From contig JALGQZ010000018.1 of assembly GCA_023105745.1 (NCBI GenBank), positions 13,062,273 to 13,126,272 on the forward strand: a stretch of DNA of 64,000 nt, in the 5' to 3' direction. Made by a program: the position numbers and the translations under genes. The notes below the pieces were generated by a model. It was not told where the DNA came from, searched no databases, and saw only the letters and a list, made by a program, of their open reading frames with translations. Source of the stretch: Austropuccinia psidii (taxonomy: Eukaryota > Basidiomycota > Pucciniomycetes > Pucciniales > Sphaerophragmiaceae). Each line of letters opens with the position of its first letter. Position 1 is the first letter of the stretch. Below, one piece after another: positions 59,601 through 64,000 of this stretch.

Positions 59601-60356
59601 GTGATTTATCTTTAATTCTTAAAGTTTTTCTCTAAAATTAGTTTTCTTCAAGAATTACCAATATAATTATTCTTGCAAAAGATAATTATATATTAAAACA
59701 ATTTTATTATTTTAATGAAAGAAGTTTTATTATTAAAATCTTCTTGTAATTGATTCTTGTAGACAATTACTTGCTCACTGTTAAAATCACAAGTAGCGTT
59801 TAACACGTGAAAGAAATAATTTTTTTACTTATTTAATTGTGGCTATAATAATACTTTATTATTATATTTCATAAGAACAGACATAGTACTGTTGATTAAT
59901 AGTAATATTATCATCAGTTTCATAGTCACATCTTACAGTTTTTCTCCAAATTGTTTTATAATCCAATTATACCATTAGTACCAACAAGTAAGTATTAGTT
60001 AATTCTTTCAGAATCAATCAGAAAGACATGAAGTCATAGAATTATAATATTTAAAATAGTAGTTCACTATTTTATTGTTGTATTGATTTGAAAATACAGT
60101 TTTGGTCCCTTAAATCCACAATTAATCCCTCAAATAACTCTACTGATTCTTTAAAAGGTATTATTGGAGCATTAGTGAGTGTTTTTATTCATTCTTGAAG
60201 GTTTTCTCTAGTAATAGTTATCTTCAAAGATTATCTTTATAATTATTCTTGAAAAAGATAAATATACATTAAAATTAGTTATATTCTTTGAATAAGGAGT
60301 TTTATTATTAAATACTTCTTGCAATTCATTCTTGTAGACAATTACTTCTTACTCAC
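56681..60356 (+). mobile_element. Family C LTR (copy 2), split by copy 3, right end missing
   Basis: Begins TGTGAGCCTTCAGGC and aligns with the family C solo LTR at 12411 until 58014, where copy 3 is inserted. It resumes at 59943 (CAACAAGTAAGTATTAG ... TTCTTGTAGACAATTACTTC) and the match is lost around 60356, before the expected CTTACA end. No target duplication could therefore be tested. No coding region. Confidence 0.8.
58015..59937 (+). mobile_element. Solo LTR, family C (copy 3), nested in copy 2
   Basis: 1923 bp, TGTGAGCCTTGAGG to CACATCTTACA, with an exact 5 bp duplication GTTTT (58010-58014 and 59938-59942). It sits inside the older copy 2 of its own family in the same orientation, which at first sight looks like a tandem repeat. 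No coding region. Confidence 0.92.
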
Positions 60357-60520
60357 CATGAAAAAAGCTGTCCCCTCCAGGGGGTAGCAGGTCAAACCCA
60401 GGTCCAACCTGCTTTCAACCTGGGTCTTAATCTTGGTTCTAACCTTGAAATATTTTTTCAGAAAATTTCAGACACAGGTTTGGGAATTCTGAACTTTACT
60501 CAATTGAATTAGAATCTTAT
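60357..60520. other. Short spacer with nested inverted repeats
   Basis: Contains CCTCCAGGGGG and ACCCAGGT...ACCTGGGT around 60376-60425. Origin unknown; may be the remnant that replaced the end of family C copy 2. Confidence 0.3.
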
Positions 60521-60525
60521 GGATT

Positions 60526-61927
60526 TGTCAGGATGAAACTATGATAAAGGTGTAAATAGGCTAGTTACAACTTTAACTATGTTTGTGAAACGGTAAAAAT
60601 GGTTAAAAAAGATTTGATTTAAGATTAAAAGGGCTTTACTATATGTAATATAGTGGTGGTAAGCGCTGTTGAAAGCCCTGGGTGCAGCTTTATCTGTTGG
60701 GTTACAATAATTAAGATTTATAACTATACCTGATTATTAACCAAGAGTAAAACTGTTTTTGACAGTTTACTACATAGGTTATTCAAGATCAGGATGAGGA
60801 GACAATTCTGGCTGTGAAAAGCCTCCTTTTTATCCTGAAATGGGGTGGAAAGGGTGCTAGACCTTTCCACGTAGAGGAAGTGAAGATTTTTCACTCTCTA
60901 GTACTGGCTTGTGGTTTGTAAACAGCCTGTACAACCTGTATTGGGCTCAGATGTGGTTTTGAAACCACATCTGGGCAGTTTTCACCAATACAGGGTCAAA
61001 ATTTTCATCTGGGGACCTCACAGCCTGATTCTGACGTGTATGACGTGTAGAATGCTGTACAGAAGTTGTACGGGACCCCAGTATTGACTGACATATGAGG
61101 TATTGAAGTAAAAACAAGCTTCTTTGTCTATTTGACACCTCATATTCATGGTTATGGGATATTATCCCATGGTAAGGCTGTATTGGTCAGAATGTGGGAT
61201 TTTGACCTTAAAACAGCTATACCTTTGTCAGCTCTTGAGATATCAACCTCAAAACTGAACCAGCTTGTAGCCCTGTATGTTTTCTACACAATGGTACCTT
61301 ATTTGATATGGTTATCATTAAATATGGCAAAGGTATGCCATGTACAAGAATTTTGTACATATGTATGTTTTAGGCAAAAAGATGTATTGAGCTTGTTTGC
61401 CCCATACCTTCTGCTGTAGTTGAGATATGGGGAAGTGGATTGCACAATCAGATAGCCCTGATTCTGCTTTTTCCAAAAAGACCCCACTTCAAGTATCTCA
61501 CACTAAAACTGTAGAAGTTAGATGAGAGGTGAATGTTTTGTTCACCCTTATTTGTCCTGAAATTGGCCATAACTCCAATGATATTGGTGCTAGCTCAGTT
61601 TGGCTGGTACCATTGGATATCCCTTGCTTAGAGCTTCACTTTGAGTACCCATCTGATGGGGTTAAGCCTCTCCTTCTAGATTTTAGATGAGAGGTGCAAA
61701 TTAAGGTTTATGCTCAGCAATAACTTTGATCAGGAATAACTGTGTTATTCTTTGTCCTATGGTGATGGGACTTATATTTTCAGAAAGGGGTGAGTTTCCT
61801 CTTTTTTTTGATACTTTATGAGCTGATTTGGCTCAGCTCCATGTTTTGGTGGTATCTTGGCTATACCATTGGTTTATGGTATTTTGGCTGTCATGCTTGT
61901 GCTCTGGTTTTGAGTCACAGGCTGACA
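60526..61927 (+). mobile_element. Solo LTR, family E (copy 2)
   Basis: 1402 bp, TGTCAGGATGAAAC to CACAGGCTGACA, with a 6 bp perfect terminal inverted repeat TGTCAG/CTGACA and exact 5 bp duplication GGATT (60521-60525 and 61928-61932). It defines the ends of the more decayed copy at 5351-8936 and the fragment at 1530-1666. Retains the palindrome ATGGGATAttaTCCCAT at 61154-61170. Short open frames are not genes. Confidence 0.9.
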
Positions 61928-61932
61928 GGATT

Positions 61933-63230
61933 TGTAATTATAATTATTTATTTTGTCTTTTATTGCATATACACTTCTTGCTACTATAATTATCTCAAAT
62001 AAAAACTTTTACTAACCAAGAAATACACCAATTTTCAAAAAATATGTGAATTAATTTCACTGTTATTTCAGTGTATTTTCTACTTTAATTAAGGTACTTC
62101 TTTCAAATGATTGCAGAATCTCAAAATGCTTATAAATTGCCTTTCTTACAGCAAACCTTCAACCCAAAAGATCATCTCTACAGAGAGGTTTAATCTTAAA
62201 TTGAAATTATCTACCACATGGTTGGTGTTTCTGTCTTCTAAAATAGTGTGTATACCTTTTGAAAGTGATTTCCACAGCTATATATGATGCAATTACAAAT
62301 ATAAATATTTTTTCTTCTCATTAATTATATCTCATATCCATTTAAAATTTATTATTTATAAAAGCTCTTGGAGCTTAGATTTAGAGTTCAGCTAGCAATT
62401 TGCATAAAGAAGAACTAATTTATTCTTGAATATTTCTCGCATTCCCTTCTGTATGAAAGATATTTGTTTTTAATAAATATTTTTTCTAGCTAAATGAGCT
62501 TAGTATATGCTTCTGAGGTACCTTTTATGTGATGAAAGATTTTCATTTTTGAAATTCCTTATCAATTATAGCTTCCTTTCATATGAACTCCTATAACTCT
62601 GGAAATATTGTAATGTTGTCCCTGAAAATATTTGCTTATAAATATTTTTATAATTGTCCAAATGTATTAGGGATACCTCAGCATTTTTCAAGGTTATTTT
62701 TCTTAAAATTTATATTCATTAAAACTGAAAAAAATCAAAAAAATTAATTTCAACAGTTCCCATATCTTTGTTTTACCTCCATCATCATATGGCACATATA
62801 CATAACTCCTCTCAAAGAAAATAAGTAAAAACACAAAATGATCATTAAAATTGATTTTCATTTGATAAATAAACAACGCTTTTTTATTTTTCAGTTTTTC
62901 CTCTTTTAATTTTATTTTTTTGTTGGTTTTTCATCAAAACTTTCCTTTATTTCAATTTTTTTCATTTGCTTGTTTAATTTTTTTTATGCTCATGTATTTT
63001 TTAATTGTGTTTCATTAGTTTATTATCCATTTTTCATCTGGATTTATTTCATTTTTATTTTCATTGTTTTTGGGTATTCATGTTTCCATTCCTTTTTTTG
63101 ATTATTTTCATTGTTGGGGTTTTTTTATTTTCATTCTGTTCTTTTTTGTATTTTTTTTTCATTATTTTTAATTTTTTTTGTTTTTTTATATTCTGTTCTT
63201 ATAATGTTCAATTTTTTTCTTGAAGTGTCT
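61933..63230. other. AT-rich then T-rich sequence, no gene seen
   Basis: From about 62880 to 63220 the + strand is a strong poly-T/TTTTC low-complexity stretch that generates Phe/Leu/Ile open frames. Nothing else is supported. Confidence 0.5.
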
Positions 63231-63375
63231 GGGGTGGAGATACACTGGAATCAGTGTTACTACACTCATTGCAGTGTATACATAATTATTTGTTTGCATT
63301 AAACTTAGCAAAAAAAATAATTACATACACACTGGAATCAGTGTAATAACACTGATTCCATAATATCTCTACCCC
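63231..63375. mobile_element. 145 bp hairpin MITE
   Basis: Arms 63231-63288 and 63318-63375 are inverted copies of ~58 bp with about 80% pairing (GGGGTGGAGATA on the left, complement of TATCTCTACCCC on the right), leaving a loop of only ~29 nt. Each arm itself repeats ACTGGAATCAGTGT-like palindromes. Too small to encode a transposase. The superfamily is not clear because no unambiguous target duplication flanks it. Confidence 0.7.
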
Positions 63376-63481
63376 TGAAATTCCAAAAATAAAAAAATTG
63401 AAAAAAATAACATAAAAATAAAAAAAATAAAAAAAGGGTGTTGGTCAAAACACATAAGGGGTTTTTTTAAATGAAATGTAG

Positions 63482-63790
63482 CTATTTATGGCATTTCTGA
63501 TGCCATCAATGCCATTTATGGCATTAGAAATCCCATTTATGGCATTGTTAAGGCCACAAATGACATTATTAAGGCCATTTATGGCATTTTTAAGGCCATA
63601 AAATTCCATTTATGGAATTTTTAATGATATTTATGGCATTGTTGTAATGCCATCTATGCCAAGGATATGGCCATAAATGGCATCTTTATGTAATTTTTGA
63701 TGCCATTGATGCCATTATTATGTCATTTGTGATGCCATTTATGGCACTTTTAATGCTGTAAAGGGCACTGTTTATGTCACAAATGGAAAT
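63482..63790 (+). repeat. Degenerate 21 bp minisatellite (CATTTATGGCATT-type)
   Basis: Units such as CATTTATGGCATTAGAAATCC, CATTTATGGCATTGTTAAGGC and CATTTATGGCATTTTTAAGGC are adjacent at 21 bp spacing around 63512-63595, then decay with insertions up to about 63790. Many units contain both ATGGCAT and ATGCCAT, so either strand looks similar. Confidence 0.7.
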
Positions 63791-64000
63791 TTCAATCTCC
63801 ACTAATTTCATGAATTACATTTTTAATTCAATTGATGTCATAAATGGCATTTTCAGTTTACTTACCAAAACAAATAAGAACATGAAAAAAGGACTTCTTG
63901 GGCCTACAATTGTCCTGGAAAAAAATCCAAAATTTTGGGCCTCTGGCCTTTATTCTCAGGATTGTTCCCTACATTTTAAAAAAAGATAATGGAAATACAT
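63791..64000. other. Window end, no gene seen
   Basis: AT-rich. Open frame 63774-63989 has no recognised features. Confidence 0.4.

Noticed and set aside
56681..59937. Adjacent family C copies considered as a 5'/3' LTR pair or tandem duplication
   Set aside because: No internal region between them, and the GTTTT duplication shows one is inserted into the other.
62880..63220. Phe/Leu-rich open frames near the window end
   Set aside because: Generated by a poly-T low-complexity tract.
1..64000. Search for tRNA or rRNA genes, CRISPR arrays and bacterial operons
   Set aside because: None recognised. The regular repeats present are LTRs, MITE arms or minisatellite, and the window is eukaryotic.

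Overview
This is an AT-rich eukaryotic window made almost entirely of transposable elements. I see no confident single-copy host gene. The gag-pol style (chromodomain Ty3/gypsy with a TRSG-type gag start, a copia with the same style, a PIF/Harbinger pair and short 60-80 nt introns) points to a rust fungus (Pucciniales). The protein flavour resembles the large, repeat-swollen genome of Austropuccinia psidii. That is recognition, not a search result.

Layout. 1-5.3 kb: AT-rich sequence without a gene, with one LTR fragment. 5.35-8.94 kb: an old solo LTR (family E) split by another solo LTR (family D). 9.36-11.2 kb: solo LTR of family A. 12.4-14.2 kb: solo LTR of family C. 15.0-16.7 kb: a possible hAT transposase relic. 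17.2-20.3 kb: a decayed PIF/Harbinger element (Myb/SANT protein on +, DDE transposase on -, convergent). 20.3-26.5 kb: a decayed Ty1/copia element, split by a 1.66 kb solo LTR (family F). 27.2-48.3 kb: a full-length Ty3/gypsy element B (- strand, about 2% LTR divergence, several stops). A younger full-length Ty3/gypsy element A (29.3-39.4 kb, LTRs almost identical, one stop) sits inside the downstream LTR of B. 48.9 kb: a small foldback element. 52.1-53.6 kb: second family F solo LTR, reversed. 55.0-55.5 kb: an unrecognised open frame. 56.7-60.4 kb: a family C LTR split by another family C solo LTR. 60.5-61.9 kb: family E solo LTR. 63.2-63.8 kb: a 145 bp hairpin MITE and a 21 bp minisatellite. 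Nine insertions carry exact 5 bp target duplications, which allowed the boundaries to be placed to the base.

The most interesting signal is in the 5' region of elements A and B. Both carry the same two-intron arrangement. Splicing the second intron (65 nt in A, 62 nt in B, both phase 1) removes the gag-pol ATG and joins an upstream exon to a second reading frame that overlaps the first ~600-770 nt of gag. The resulting ORF1 is 282 aa in A and 294 codons (two stops) in B. Its second half is clearly more similar between A and B than the overlapping gag frame. In both elements the first intron would create the ORF1 ATG across the splice junction (A|TG). This looks like a retrotransposon that uses splicing to choose between an accessory or Gag-like protein and the Gag-Pol polyprotein.
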